Shown here piece after piece: positions 37,692 to 46,567 of a DNA stretch of 64,000 nucleotides (within the stretch, counting starts at the first letter, position 1; every line of letters starts with the position of its first letter). The stretch comes from an uncultured Acidobacteriia bacterium. GTDB lineage: Bacteria; Acidobacteriota; Terriglobia; Bryobacterales; Bryobacteraceae. The stretch is taken from NCBI GenBank assembly GCA_903892565.1, contig CAITIX010000318.1:18935-82934 (forward strand), in the 5' to 3' direction. The notes beneath the pieces are model-generated. The model saw only the letters and a list, made by a program, of their open reading frames with translations. It ran no database searches and had not been told where the DNA came from. The translations under genes and the position numbers were made by a program.

Positions 37692-38930
37692 CTACTTTGC
37701 GCGTCCCTTGAAGCCCTGGGCGAGGGTGGCGATTCTATAAATCGTCTTGGCGTTGTTCCTCACGCCTTGCGGTGTTTGAAATTCTTTGCCATCCGGACCC
37801 AGGGCTCCCGCGCCAACCACATACATTGTCTTCTTGCCCTTGCCCGCAAATGCCACGCTGATCACAGGACGCGGCGTCGGGATCACGCCTACATACTTTC
37901 CTTCCGCGCCGAAAACCTGCACACCCGGAGCCGAAGTCACGTACAACCGACCCTGCGCATCAATCGCCATTCCATCGCCGTTGCCTCCGGCTTCCAGCTT
38001 TGCGAATACGCGCTGATTCGTCGCGGAGCCGTCGGGCTGCACGTCGAACGCCACCACTTCCTCCCGGTTCGTCACATAGAGGATCTTCTCATCGCGACTC
38101 AGCATGATTCCGTTCGTGCGCAGATTCTTGCCTACTTCGCTGACCTTCCCGGCGAGGTCCACATGAAATAGTCCCTCCGACGTGAAGTACACGTGTCCCT
38201 TTTTGCTGACGATCAAATCGTTCACGCGCCCTAGCGATTTTCCGTCGATGTTATCGGCAATCTTCTTGCGCTCTGGCGCGAGCATCGCAACGGCCGTCGG
38301 CTCCGCGCACGTGGGACCTTTGCGGCCCGGGTCCGTGCACGTTCGTTCCACCACGAACACGCGGCCTTTCGCGTCCAGCGACACCGCGCCGGTGCCGTGC
38401 GTGTCTTCGAGGAACGACGTCACATGATCCTTGCCGTTCAGCTTGCTGATTTTGTTTGGCTGCTCCTGCGCGAACAAAAGTCCACCATCGGACGTTCCGA
38501 CGATTCCATCGGCGTTGTCCGAACCCTGCCACGCGATGGACCACTGAGATCCTGCGGCGACCACGCCCGGAATTGCGGACACCGCAATATTGCGAGCCCC
38601 CGGCATCGGAGCCTGCGCCGCAGCGCGCGGCACATTCCACAGTGCCAGGAACGCCACGGCGACCGCGGCAAAACGTGTCAAATTTCGTGCGCGCGCCTTC
38701 GCCGCTTCCTCTTCGCGATTCTTCGCGGGAGCGTTGGTCTCCAACGCGCGCAGCAATCTCCCGGAGATCGCCGCAGCATCGTCCACCGCCGCGTGGAACG
38801 CAATCTCGTTCGATTTCGACGGCTTCGTGAAGCCGCAAATCTTACGGACGAATTGCAGCGAGGCCGCGCGCACTTCTTCTTCCGTTACCGGCGGATCGAA
38901 ATTGAACAACGTTTTGATATTTCTGCACAT
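37692..38930 (-). CDS. Fusion: N-terminal DUF2277 + signal/TM segment + SMP-30/gluconolactonase-like propeller
   Basis: MCRNIKTLFNFDPPVTEEEVRAASLQFVRKICGFTKPSKSNE...; then LTRFAAVAVAFLALWNVPRAAAQA; then GRVNDLIVSKKGHVYFTSEGLFHVDLAGKV. Confidence 0.85.
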   Translation of the reverse strand: MCRNIKTLFNFDPPVTEEEVRAASLQFVRKICGFTKPSKSNEIAFHAAVDDAAAISGRLLRALETNAPAKNREEEAAKARARNLTRFAAVAVAFLALWNVPRAAAQAPMPGARNIAVSAIPGVVAAGSQWSIAWQGSDNADGIVGTSDGGLLFAQEQPNKISKLNGKDHVTSFLEDTHGTGAVSLDAKGRVFVVERTCTDPGRKGPTCAEPTAVAMLAPERKKIADNIDGKSLGRVNDLIVSKKGHVYFTSEGLFHVDLAGKVSEVGKNLRTNGIMLSRDEKILYVTNREEVVAFDVQPDGSATNQRVFAKLEAGGNGDGMAIDAQGRLYVTSAPGVQVFGAEGKYVGVIPTPRPVISVAFAGKGKKTMYVVGAGALGPDGKEFQTPQGVRNNAKTIYRIATLAQGFKGRAK

Positions 38931-38986
38931 GTTCGATAGTCTCGCAAGTTTATGGGCCGCCCGGAGCTCGCCGAGCCCCATGCGTC

Positions 38987-39018
38987 ATTCTGTCTCCTGA
39001 CTTCTGTCTCCTTGACTT
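38987..39018 (+). repeat. Degenerate CTGTCTCC/TGACTTC heptamer repeat, copy A
   Basis: ATTCTGTCTCCTGACTTCTGTCTCCTTGACTT; 21 bp identical in inverted orientation at 40517-40537. Confidence 0.7.
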
Positions 39019-39038
39019 CACCCGCGCCATATTATACT
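39012..39038 (+). promoter_or_regulatory. Candidate sigma70-type promoter for 39136..40038
   Basis: TTGACT (39012-39017), 15-bp spacer, TATACT (39033-39038). Confidence 0.5.
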
Positions 39039-39135
39039 GAGGTTCGGTACCAACTCCGGCTCTGCTGGACTTATCCGCTTCGGTTCAGTCGCACTCAGCG
39101 CTCTGCTTGCGGATTAGCGTATCGAAAGGGGAACT

Positions 39136-40038
39136 ATGAATCGTACTACTACTAAGTTTTTTGCCTCCGCCGTTGCGTGCGCCGGTCTGATGACCTCCGT
39201 CGGAATTGCTTCCGCGGCTGCTGCTGGCGATCCTGTGCTCGCGGCAGATCGCGCCGCTTTTGCTGCGCTCTCCAAGGGCGACCACGCCGCCGCCAACAAG
39301 TGGCTGGATCCTGATTTCAATTGGGTGGACGCCGAAGGCATCATGTGGCTGAAGAGCGACGCCTTCCGCGCCAACATCAAGCCGCTCATCGCCGCGCCCA
39401 CCGCCGACGTCAAAGTGATCGAACACAAGTACGGCGCGAGCGTTGTCTGGATTCAGTGGAGCCAGGGCGATAAGTACTCCGCGCACTTCTGGGTGAAGCG
39501 CCCCGGCGGCTGGAAGCTGCTGCACGCTACCGAAATCGCCGCCGTTCCCAAGCGCGACTTCACCGTGGTCGAGCCCACCTACGAGATCCCCTGCAACAAC
39601 CCTTGCAAGGCTGTGCCCTACAAGCCTCTCACCGAAGGCGAGAAGGCCTCGCTCGAAGAATGGCAGGATCAGGAATCCGGCATGGAGCGCTGGGCCGTGC
39701 GCGTCGCCGACGATCAGGATCAACGCGTGGTCAGCACCTACGGCGGGGCGTCACCCTCTAAAGCCGATCGCCTCGCCGGTATGCGCAAGCGCGCCGCAGC
39801 GATGCCCAATGCTCCGAAAGTGGGAGCCGCTCCCGCTCTCTGGATCCGCACCTGGGATTTCGGCGATACCGTCGTGATGGTCTCCGTGCAGCCCACCTAT
39901 GGCGACAAGCCGTATTGGTCCAGCCGCGTTCTCTCCAAGGACGCCAAGGGCTTCTGGCAGATGCGCGAAAGCTATCACAACTTCATCCTGGCCGCGCCCG
40001 TCATGACCGCCGTCCAGAATCAGCCGAACTTGAAGTAA
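39136..40038 (+). CDS. Secreted protein with N-terminal SnoaL/NTF2-like domain
   Basis: Signal peptide; DRAAFAALSKGDHAAANKWLDPDFNWVDAEG...VIEHKYGASVVWIQW. Confidence 0.75.
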   Translation: MNRTTTKFFASAVACAGLMTSVGIASAAAAGDPVLAADRAAFAALSKGDHAAANKWLDPDFNWVDAEGIMWLKSDAFRANIKPLIAAPTADVKVIEHKYGASVVWIQWSQGDKYSAHFWVKRPGGWKLLHATEIAAVPKRDFTVVEPTYEIPCNNPCKAVPYKPLTEGEKASLEEWQDQESGMERWAVRVADDQDQRVVSTYGGASPSKADRLAGMRKRAAAMPNAPKVGAAPALWIRTWDFGDTVVMVSVQPTYGDKPYWSSRVLSKDAKGFWQMRESYHNFILAAPVMTAVQNQPNLK

Positions 40039-40074
40039 CCTCGCACCAACGATCAAAATCGTAAATTACGAACG

Positions 40075-40103
40075 AAGGGACCGCTAAAAACGGTCCCTTT
40101 TTT
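40075..40103 (+). terminator. Rho-independent terminator
   Basis: GGGACCG-CTAAAAA-CGGTCCC followed by TTTTTT, 37 bp after the stop of 39136..40038. Confidence 0.9.
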
Positions 40104-40123
40104 CATGCGAGACTCCTGTCTTT

Positions 40124-40144
40124 TGACTCCTGACTCCTGACTCC
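40124..40144 (+). repeat. Three perfect copies of TGACTCC
   Basis: TGACTCCTGACTCCTGACTCC read directly. Confidence 0.85.
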
Positions 40145-40516
40145 TATTCCCCCTCCCCTCAAGCACTTCCCGTTTCGATTCCACGAACGTCCAATGCTCC
40201 CGGTGTACACCATAATCAAGCGTCTGGGTTCGGCGATCGGAAACCAGGCCACGAAACGTGAGGAGTACTCGAGTTCCTTCGCGTTCAGCGTAAAAGCTGC
40301 CCGGAGCAGCGAGTGCGATCCGCTGAGGGCTGCGAGCGATACAGGAGCCGATGGTGCGTGCGTCACAGCACCGAGCGTCACGTGCGTTACAGTGAACCCT
40401 CGCCGTTGCGGGCAAAGAAACGGCAGCACTCTACCGCTCTAAACGTCGGTAGTCCGCCTAGCCGTGCGGGTCATCAACCGGTAGAAAGCGCGCTTTCGAA
40501 ACAAAGAAGTCAGAAT

Positions 40517-40537
40517 ACAGAAGTCAGGAGACAGAAT
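40517..40537 (-). repeat. Heptamer-type repeat, inverted copy of 38987-39007
   Basis: ACAGAAGTCAGGAGACAGAAT is the exact reverse complement of 38987-39007. Confidence 0.85.
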
Positions 40538-40651
40538 TCCGAACCGTGATGGGAACGTGGCGCACGGCCGTGCCGTGCCGCGTCCCGACTCATCGGGACG
40601 CCTAGGCGGTGACCTTCCGAACCAAACGTCTCGTGTGTGGGATACCTGCGT

Positions 40652-41890
40652 CTACGCGAACAACCGCGCCTTGAACCACTCCGCCAATCCGCGCGCCACC
40701 CGTGGACCCTGCTTGCTCCCGCGGCCCATGTGCGCTCCATCGGCGATGATCCGCACCGTCTTCGGATCTCCCGTCTCAATCAACAGCGGAATTTCCTGCG
40801 GCGATATCCACGGATCCTTCGCGCCGTTATACGCGAACATCGGCGCGCACGGTTTATCCAGCCATCCTTGCGCTTCGAGCGACATCGCGGGAGCCGTCTT
40901 CACCAGCTCCGCATAATCCTTCACACCGTTCGAATAAATCATCGATTCCAGAAACGGCCAGAAGTAATCCTTTTCCGTGATCAAGCCCTTGAGCCACGGC
41001 TCCTGATACGTGTAATGGATGGGACCACCCGCCATGACTGACGCCTTCAAGCGCTTCGCTTCCACGTACGCCATCTTGCCGCCCCAATATCCCGCGTAGC
41101 TGTTTCCTCGGAAGCCCATCCGTTTGCCGTCCAGATCCGGCCGCCCCAGCAGATACTCCATCGTCGCGATGTACAGCTTTTCCGTATCCGGCTTGTTGAA
41201 CACGGGACATTCGCCCGCGCCCGGCATGTCCATGGAAAACGCCGCCGCGCCGAGGCTCAAAATGTCGTTGGTGTTGCGCTCCTCCTTATACACATCCACG
41301 CCGCCTGTTGCGATCACGATCGGCGGGCGTGTCACATCCTTCGGCTTGCGCAGGTAGCCGATGATTTCCTTGCCTTCGAACGGAATCGCGATGCGCTCCA
41401 TTGCCGGATCGAGCGATCGTGCGCCTTTTAAATAGTTCTCGATCGCCTTCTTATACGCGGCCTTCTTCGCCGGATGATTGATCACCGGAAATTTCGCGAT
41501 GCCGTAGTGCGCCGCCGCCTTGCGATACAACTTGTTCGCTTCGTCCAACTGGCCTTTCTTTTCGAGCTCGTCTGCTTGATGCTCGAACGGTTCGGCGAGC
41601 TTGGTCCACTCGGCAACCCACGGCTCGGCATCGAGCGACGTCAGTGTGTCGAAGATCCGCGCCACTTCTTTCGGATCGGCACCGCGTCCAACGAACTCCT
41701 GCGCGCGCATTTTCGCGCCTGCCGCATATCCCGGATCTTTGAACGGATTCACGCCCACGGGCCGCAAGATTGGGTTTTGGTCGGAAGACGCCGTCTGCGC
41801 CACGCCCTTCTGTGCGGCGGCCAGCGCTACACTTGCACCGGCAGCAAGTTCGATAAATCCACGGCGGGAAGGAGATTCGTTTGTAGACAT
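40652..41890 (-). CDS. Tat-exported alpha/beta-hydrolase
   Basis: SRRGFIELAAGASVALAA twin-arginine signal; GFRGNSYAGYWGGKMAY nucleophile region; HMGRGSKQ near C-terminus. Start MSTNESPSRR at 41890. Confidence 0.8.
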   Translation of the reverse strand: MSTNESPSRRGFIELAAGASVALAAAQKGVAQTASSDQNPILRPVGVNPFKDPGYAAGAKMRAQEFVGRGADPKEVARIFDTLTSLDAEPWVAEWTKLAEPFEHQADELEKKGQLDEANKLYRKAAAHYGIAKFPVINHPAKKAAYKKAIENYLKGARSLDPAMERIAIPFEGKEIIGYLRKPKDVTRPPIVIATGGVDVYKEERNTNDILSLGAAAFSMDMPGAGECPVFNKPDTEKLYIATMEYLLGRPDLDGKRMGFRGNSYAGYWGGKMAYVEAKRLKASVMAGGPIHYTYQEPWLKGLITEKDYFWPFLESMIYSNGVKDYAELVKTAPAMSLEAQGWLDKPCAPMFAYNGAKDPWISPQEIPLLIETGDPKTVRIIADGAHMGRGSKQGPRVARGLAEWFKARLFA

Positions 41891-41997
41891 GATCAGGAGC
41901 TCCTCACGGATTATGGCATATCGACTGAATACGCATGCTTCCGGGAATTGCCTGCAGTACCATGTCGTAGAGCACACGTCTCTCATCAATCATCGCC

Positions 41998-43641
41998 ATG
42001 CCCAAAAAAGTGAACAATTCCCGCCGCGATTTCTTTCGTAAGGGCGCCGCTGTAGGCGCAGGCGTTGCCGCGCTCGCCAGTGAATCGGAAGCCCAGAAGC
42101 TCCGCTACGATCAAACCGCCGACGTCGTCATCATCGGCGCCGGAGCCTCCGGCGTTCCGGCTGCGATCATGGCGCGCGATCAGGGAGCAACTGTTATCGT
42201 GATCGACGCGCATCACGACATTGGCGGCCATGCCATGGTCAGCGGCGGACGCATTCCCCTTGGCGGAGGCACGCGCCTACAGAAGAAATTCGGCATCGCG
42301 GATTCCGCCGATCAAGTTTTCCTCGACCACACCAGCGTCAAGAACAAGGAGTTCCGCTTCGGCGATCGCGAGCTCATTCGCATGTGGGCCGATGAAAACG
42401 CCGCCACGTTCGATTTTCTGCTCGATAACGGCGTGCTCTTTAATGAAGTCGCGCCGGAGATCGTCAACGGCGGATCGATTCCTCGCCTGTTCATCGCCGT
42501 GCCCTATTCCGACAACTTAAACGAAACCATCAACGGCAGTCCCGGCTCCGGCCTCATGCGCCACTTGGAAAAAAGCGCGCGCGCGAAAGGCGTCAAGTTT
42601 CTGTTGAAGCATCGTATGACGCGCCTGCACCGCGAAGCGTCCTCGGGACAAAACCCCGCCGGCCGCGTCACCGGACTCACGGCGTCTTTCGAAGGCAAAG
42701 AAGTTCACATTCAAGCGCGCCGCGGCGTCATCATCGCCACCGGAGGCCACACCGCGAACGTCGAATTCCGTCGTATGTTCGATCCTCGCTTGACCGACGA
42801 ATACCAAACCGCGGGCGAACCGTGGACCAAGCAGATGGCCGAAGGCGAACTCGCCGCCATGGACCTCGGCGCGTCCATGTGGGCTACGAACAACATTGCG
42901 AGCGAACGCGGCTACTCCATTACGAAGACCATCCACATTGGATGCAAGTACGGCTATCGCAATTTGAAGTGGGATCCGAAGAGCCCCATGTTCGATGGCG
43001 CGGGAGCCACCGGACTCACCGTCCGCAATTTTCAGGACCTCATCATGGTCAACCAAATCGGCCAGCGCTTCTGGAACGAAGTGGACGAGTCCTACGATTT
43101 CTTCAACGCCGCCCTCGGCACCAATGGCAACATGGGCAAGGAAGCCAAGCGCAACGGTGGCGGACCCATCTGGGCCATCTTTGATTCCGGCGCCGTGGAA
43201 CGCAATAAATGGGACCCGCGCCCTCCATATGTGGATCGCAGCGGCTATTTCTTCACTGCTGACACGATCGCGGAGCTCGCCGCGAAGATCGCGAATCCGT
43301 ATCAACTGCATCCCATGCCCTCTGCGGCGCTCGAAGACACCGTCAAGCGCTACAACTCTTTCGTCGACGCCGGAGGAGACGCGGACTTCAACAAGCCCGC
43401 GCCGAAATACAAAATCGAAAAAGGACCGTTCCACGCCGCGTGGTCCACGCCGATTCTGCACGATTGCCTCGCCGGCTTGCGCATCAACACCAAGTGCCAA
43501 GTTGTCGACATCCGCAGTAAAGTGATCCCCGGTTTGTACGCTTGCGGAGAATCCGCCGGAGGCTTCGCGCTGCACGGACTGCCTCGCGTAATTGTTTTCG
43601 GCCGCGTCGCAGGACGAGAAGCCGCGTTGGCAAAAGCCTAG
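41998..43641 (+). CDS. Tat-exported FAD-dependent oxidoreductase (fumarate reductase/ketosteroid dehydrogenase-like flavoprotein)
   Basis: NSRRDFFRKGAAVGAGVAAL Tat signal; ADVVIIGAGASGVPAAIMARDQGATVIVID; GLYACGESAGG. Confidence 0.9.
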   Translation: MPKKVNNSRRDFFRKGAAVGAGVAALASESEAQKLRYDQTADVVIIGAGASGVPAAIMARDQGATVIVIDAHHDIGGHAMVSGGRIPLGGGTRLQKKFGIADSADQVFLDHTSVKNKEFRFGDRELIRMWADENAATFDFLLDNGVLFNEVAPEIVNGGSIPRLFIAVPYSDNLNETINGSPGSGLMRHLEKSARAKGVKFLLKHRMTRLHREASSGQNPAGRVTGLTASFEGKEVHIQARRGVIIATGGHTANVEFRRMFDPRLTDEYQTAGEPWTKQMAEGELAAMDLGASMWATNNIASERGYSITKTIHIGCKYGYRNLKWDPKSPMFDGAGATGLTVRNFQDLIMVNQIGQRFWNEVDESYDFFNAALGTNGNMGKEAKRNGGGPIWAIFDSGAVERNKWDPRPPYVDRSGYFFTADTIAELAAKIANPYQLHPMPSAALEDTVKRYNSFVDAGGDADFNKPAPKYKIEKGPFHAAWSTPILHDCLAGLRINTKCQVVDIRSKVIPGLYACGESAGGFALHGLPRVIVFGRVAGREAALAKA

Positions 43642-43655
43642 TATCGCGTCGGTTT

Positions 43656-43748
43656 GTGGGGCAGGTTGTAAACCTGCGCGCGATTGGCAATCGCGCAGCT
43701 TCCAACGGGCGGGTTGGCAACCCGCCGCAGCTTGCCAAGCTGCCCCAC
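43656..43748. repeat. Intergenic structured element: four consecutive hairpins inside a 9-bp closing stem
   Basis: GTGGGGCAG (43656-43664) pairs with CTGCCCCAC (43740-43748); inside GCAGGTT/AACCTGC, GCGCGATT/AATCGCGC, GGCGGGTT/AACCCGCC, GCAGCTT/AAGCTGC, each with a 3-nt loop. Confidence 0.85.
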
Positions 43749-43858
43749 CTCGCCGCACAGCACAAAAGAACGAGAGGCAGAGAAAGATAGCCTCGCGTCA
43801 CGCACTGTTATAATTGGCTCAGAAATTCGGCCCTTGGGGCCAACGGAGTTCAGACCAA

Positions 43859-46126
43859 ATGATTCGTACAATCGCGATGCGTACAATCGCGAAGCTCGGT
43901 TTTGCGTTCATTTTGTGCTCCGCATTGATGTGGGGACAAGCAACCGTTTCTCCCACGCAACTTCCCAACGGCGAACTCGGATTCGCCTACTCGACCACGC
44001 TTGCCGCGACCGGTGGATCGCCGCCCTACACCAACTGGATCATCAGCAACGGAGCACTTCCGCAAGGATTGACGCTGAACGCGTCCACGGGCGTCATCAG
44101 CGGGACGCCGCTCAGTGTGTTTACTTCGAACTTTAGCATCACCGTGCGCGACAGCACGGCGACCACGTCCGCCGCGCAGAATTTCTCTATCGCCATCGGA
44201 TCTCCGATAAAGATTTTGGGACCAAGCTCGTTGCCCGGAAGCGTGCTCGGCAACGCGTATCCTCCTGCCGGCGGCGCAATCGCGTTTTCCTCCACGGGGG
44301 GCTGGCCTCCGCAAACGTGGTCCGCTACGGGATTGCCCCCAGGCATGAACATGACCATTACGGGCCTTTTGTCGGGCACGTCCACCGCGCAGGGAAACTA
44401 CACGCCGCAGTTCACCGTCACCGATTCGATTGGCGCCACGGCCTCGGTCACCCTGCCGATTGCCATCACCACGCTTCCCACGTTGCAGATCACTACAGGC
44501 CAGACGCTGCCCTCGGGAATCGTCGGCACGTTCTACGGGCAGCAACTTCTGGCCGCGAATGGAGTGCAGCCTTACAGTTGGGCGCTCATCTCCGGATCGC
44601 TGCCGCCGGGGATCTCTCTGTCGCGCGTCGGGGAAATTACGGGCACGCCCACCACCACAGGAACATCCACGTTCACGGCGAAAGTCACCGACGCGGCGTC
44701 GAACACGCAGACACAAAGCTACAGCATCACTGTGGGACTCGGCCTGATCGGCTCCATGCCGCACCTGGCTGCCGAAGGCGGTTGGAACACCACGTTCACG
44801 ATCATCAATAAAGGAACGACCTCCGCGCAAACGCAACTGAGCTTGTACGCGAACAGCGGAAATCCTCTGCCGCTGCCGTTGACGTTTCCGCAAACCTTTC
44901 CGCCGCCTCCGGTCGCATTCAATCCGCAGCCTGTGGCAACGACCACGCTCGCCACGAATGCGTCCTGGATCGTGCAGGCTTCCGGACCCGCGAACGTTCC
45001 GTTCGTGGAAGGCTCTGCCGAATTAAACGCGTTCGGAAATCTCGACGGCTTCGCGATCTTCCATTTCGATCCGTCGCAGCAGGAAGCCGTCGTGCCTATG
45101 GAAATACGCAACGCGGCGTCCTATTTGTTGCCGTTTGATAATACCAACGGCGTGCTGACGGGCGTGGCGCTGGAGAACGTTTCCAACGCGCCCGCGAATA
45201 TCCCGGTGATCGTTCGCGACGACGCAGGCAGTTCGTATATTGCGACGACGATCGCGCTACCTGCGTTTGGTCACACGTCGTTTGTCTTATCGACGCAGTA
45301 CCCGTCCACCGGCAACAATCGTGGGACGGTGGAGTTCGATACGCCGGGTTTCGGCGGGAGCAATCCCCAGCAAATCAGTGTGCTCGGGATTCGCTACACC
45401 GGCGGGACGCTGACCACGATCCCGGCGCTTGCCAACGTGGGGAAAACCGGCGGACTCATGGCGCATCTCGCCTCCGGTGCCGGATGGCAGACCACCTTCG
45501 CGCTGGTCAATACAGGCAACACGCCGGCGAATGCAACGCTGAGTTTCTTGGGCGATAACGGAACACCACTGGCGCTGCCGTTGACCGCACTGAGCGGCAT
45601 CAATGCCTCGCCGCTGCCGGGCTTCCCGACATCGTACTCGCAAATCATCGCCCCCAACAGTTCGCTATGGTTGCAAACTTCGGGATCCGCGATCAGTGCG
45701 CTGCTTACGGGATCCGCGCAATTGATCACCTCTGGAAATGTGAGCGGATACGCGATTTTCCGTTACAATTCGAACGGCCAGGAAGCGGTAGTGCCGCTGG
45801 AATCGCGCAATCCCGGATCGTTCCTGATCGCCTTCGACAACACGAACAGCACGGCTACGGGTATCGCGATCAGTTCCGGATCTGCGCAGCCTGTGACGAT
45901 TCCCGTTGTGATTCGCGACGACTCCGGCAAGGTGCTTCCCACGGCGCCGATCCCGCTGGTTGCCAACGGTCACATGTCGTTCATGCTGGCGCAGCAATAT
46001 CCGCAGACCGCGGGCATTCGAGGAACGGTGGAGTTTGCGGTCCCCACGGGCGTGCCAATCAGCGTCCTGGGAATACGCAGCCCTCCGGCGCTCACGTTTA
46101 CGACGTTGCCGGCACTGTCCAAATAA
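43859..46126 (+). CDS. Secreted protein with He_PIG-like repeats and a duplicated C-terminal module
   Basis: Signal peptide; LP.G..L...TGVISGTP repeats; two GGWNTTFTIINKGT / GAGWQTTFALVNTGN modules. Alternative start at ATG 43877. Confidence 0.88.
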   Translation: MIRTIAMRTIAKLGFAFILCSALMWGQATVSPTQLPNGELGFAYSTTLAATGGSPPYTNWIISNGALPQGLTLNASTGVISGTPLSVFTSNFSITVRDSTATTSAAQNFSIAIGSPIKILGPSSLPGSVLGNAYPPAGGAIAFSSTGGWPPQTWSATGLPPGMNMTITGLLSGTSTAQGNYTPQFTVTDSIGATASVTLPIAITTLPTLQITTGQTLPSGIVGTFYGQQLLAANGVQPYSWALISGSLPPGISLSRVGEITGTPTTTGTSTFTAKVTDAASNTQTQSYSITVGLGLIGSMPHLAAEGGWNTTFTIINKGTTSAQTQLSLYANSGNPLPLPLTFPQTFPPPPVAFNPQPVATTTLATNASWIVQASGPANVPFVEGSAELNAFGNLDGFAIFHFDPSQQEAVVPMEIRNAASYLLPFDNTNGVLTGVALENVSNAPANIPVIVRDDAGSSYIATTIALPAFGHTSFVLSTQYPSTGNNRGTVEFDTPGFGGSNPQQISVLGIRYTGGTLTTIPALANVGKTGGLMAHLASGAGWQTTFALVNTGNTPANATLSFLGDNGTPLALPLTALSGINASPLPGFPTSYSQIIAPNSSLWLQTSGSAISALLTGSAQLITSGNVSGYAIFRYNSNGQEAVVPLESRNPGSFLIAFDNTNSTATGIAISSGSAQPVTIPVVIRDDSGKVLPTAPIPLVANGHMSFMLAQQYPQTAGIRGTVEFAVPTGVPISVLGIRSPPALTFTTLPALSK

Positions 46127-46161
46127 GACGGCGAAAAGAAGTGCGAACGATCGCGCTTGAA

Positions 46162-46380
46162 CTAGGCCTTGGCGGAAGCTTGCACCGGGTAATGATCCCC
46201 GAGCCACTTCTCGATCTTTTCGCGCTGCGCAGTGACCACCACGCGCTGCCATTTGACAATGCCCGTGCGTTCGCTGTACTCGGCCATTACGTAAGAACCC
46301 TCGTTCAACACCTGGATCGAGCCTTCCGGCTTCGTCCGCTTAAAAGTAAAGGACGGAGGCGCGGTGTGTTCTTTTTTCAT
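46162..46380 (-). CDS. Small hypothetical protein
   Basis: 72 aa MKKEHTAPPSFTFKRTKPEGSIQVLNEGSYVMAEYSERTG..., convergent with the upstream gene and divergent from the helicase. Confidence 0.55.
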   Translation of the reverse strand: MKKEHTAPPSFTFKRTKPEGSIQVLNEGSYVMAEYSERTGIVKWQRVVVTAQREKIEKWLGDHYPVQASAKA

Positions 46381-46567
46381 GTACCCCTAGGATAGCAGAT
46401 TTGCCCGGTATTCGCCCAATTCTGCGAAAAACGCGTGAATCGGTACGCGCAGCCCAAAAACAAGCTATACTGGAAATGTAGCGGAAGTTATCGCGCCCTC
46501 CTTGATTGAAAAGCGGATTCGTACTTGTTCCTGCCTGGCTCGCTGATTCCCACAATAAAACCAAGTA

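Noticed and set aside
40053-40445. Small minus-strand ORFs (120 and 108 aa) in the intergenic region
   Set aside because: Run into the terminator and heptamer repeats and have no family signature; a degraded gene remains possible.
42517-43758. 413-aa minus-strand ORF opposite the flavoprotein gene
   Set aside because: Antisense shadow; also runs through the structured intergenic repeat.
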